Shown here: positions 37,783 through 38,223 of the stretch, in pieces
How the letters are laid out: each line of letters starts with the position of its first letter
How positions within the stretch are numbered: the stretch's first letter is position 1
IMG/VR virus record: IMGVR_UViG_3300013006_002411
Span: 1-38,223 of that record
Strand: one strand, 5' to 3'
Length of the DNA stretch: 38,223 nt
Source: a virus
Made by a program: the position numbers and the translations under genes
The notes under the pieces: model-generated
Database searches by the model: none
What the model was told of the DNA's origin: nothing
What the model saw: only the letters and a program-made list of their open reading frames with translations

Positions 37783-38223
37783 ATGGATCACGAGCCACTC
37801 ACATCCAGTACCGACCACTTTGCTTGCAGTGCCCAGATTCTGGCCATCCTGCCAGAGTCACTTGGACGTATGGCACAGCTCATCGGCATCGACAACACCC
37901 TTGCGATGGTTGACCGCTTCGGCGGCACATCCGTCTATATACCTACTGTCGACCGCTGCTCAGAAGACCACGAACTGGCCGATATCATCGGTTATTTTGA
38001 GCTGCGCAAGCTCGCAATGGAGCACGGCCCACGTCGCTTGGAGATCCCGCTTGCTCACGCCATGATGCGCAGGATCCGCGACATGCGCATCCACGACCTG
38101 GCTCGCCATATGACGCACAAATCCATCGCCCGGCGCTTCCGCATGACCGAGCGTACCGTCCGCAACATCTGCGCCCAGTCCACTAACGCCCCAGCCATCA
38201 AACAGCGTGACCTGTTTGACTGA
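37783..38223 (+). CDS. mor: Mor-type middle/late transcription activator
   Basis: A 146-aa Mor/C-family activator. The dimerisation half has LPESLGRMAQLIGIDNTLAMVDRFGG with TSVYIP, the DNA-binding half ends with a helix-turn-helix (ARRFRMTERTVRNICAQS), preceded by MMRRIRDMRIHDLARHM. It replaces sigma70 -35 contacts by binding dyads in front of middle and late promoters. The four TACAGSC-GGAA-N4-TTCC dyads before late operons in this window are candidate targets of it or a related C protein. It is complete, with its stop at the window end. Confidence 0.9.
   Translation: MDHEPLTSSTDHFACSAQILAILPESLGRMAQLIGIDNTLAMVDRFGGTSVYIPTVDRCSEDHELADIIGYFELRKLAMEHGPRRLEIPLAHAMMRRIRDMRIHDLARHMTHKSIARRFRMTERTVRNICAQSTNAPAIKQRDLFD

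Noticed and set aside
1-38223. tRNA, rRNA, CRISPR arrays, insertion sequences, phage end repeats
   Set aside because: None seen. The only transposase is the phage's own, and the phage ends lie outside the window.

Overview
This window is most of a transposable (Mu-like) bacteriophage or prophage. The proof is a Mu A-type DDE transposase (D158, D251, E287) followed by a Mu B-type AAA+ ATPase, GemA and Mor family regulators, and a Mu-order head and tail cluster. The layout is that of the BcepMu branch: a lysogeny switch near 27.0 kb, early/middle genes running right on the + strand, and all virion and lysis genes running left on the - strand. The host is probably a proteobacterium of roughly balanced G+C; the sequence does not let me name it. 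Neither transposon end is visible: the window starts at the stop codon of a tail gene and ends at the stop codon of mor.

Right half (27.0-38.2 kb, + strand). A clear early promoter (TTGACA, 17 bp, TATGCT) has a perfect operator-like palindrome in its spacer. It drives a BcepMu gp16-type DNA-binding protein, a small membrane protein, a winged-helix protein, a DUF3102 protein, the transposase and the ATPase. Then come small accessory genes, a DUF3164 protein, an HU-like protein, a probable Acb2 anti-CBASS cyclic-nucleotide sponge, several unrecognised genes, GemA and Mor. Two type II hammerhead ribozymes (about 34532-34594 and 34806-34869) flank a 71-codon gene just after acb2.

Switch and lysogeny genes (25.8-27.0 kb, - strand): a repressor and two membrane proteins that look like lysogenic accessory genes, closed by a UUCG-loop terminator.

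Left half (1-25.6 kb, - strand), in transcription order: M15 endolysin, holin-like protein, DksA-type zinc finger, small TM/coiled-coil protein, gp26-like protein, terminase small and large subunits, portal, F-like head protein with an added metallopeptidase-like domain, a small protein, G morphogenesis protein, protease/scaffold I, a decoration-like protein, major capsid, gp36, gp37, an Ig-like protein, tail sheath (split over three reading frames), tube, tail assembly chaperones, tape measure, N, P, V, a small protein, W, J, gp48, a fibre, and a 660-aa protein that begins with a copy of the sheath N-terminal domain. A 19-bp dyad element (TACAGSC-GGAA-N4-TTCC) occurs four times, before the lysis block, the portal, protease I and N. 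Mu has its late promoters at similar places, so these are candidate sites for the Mor-type activator. Terminator-like hairpins subdivide the same cluster.

The most unusual parts are: (1) the split sheath gene with a lambda-type G GGA AAG slippery site and downstream stem, paired with a second copy of the sheath N-domain carried on a large Ig-like, calcium-loop protein, which suggests a modular sheath able to display alternative surface domains; (2) the twin hammerhead ribozymes around a small gene beside acb2; (3) the four repeated late-operon dyads.
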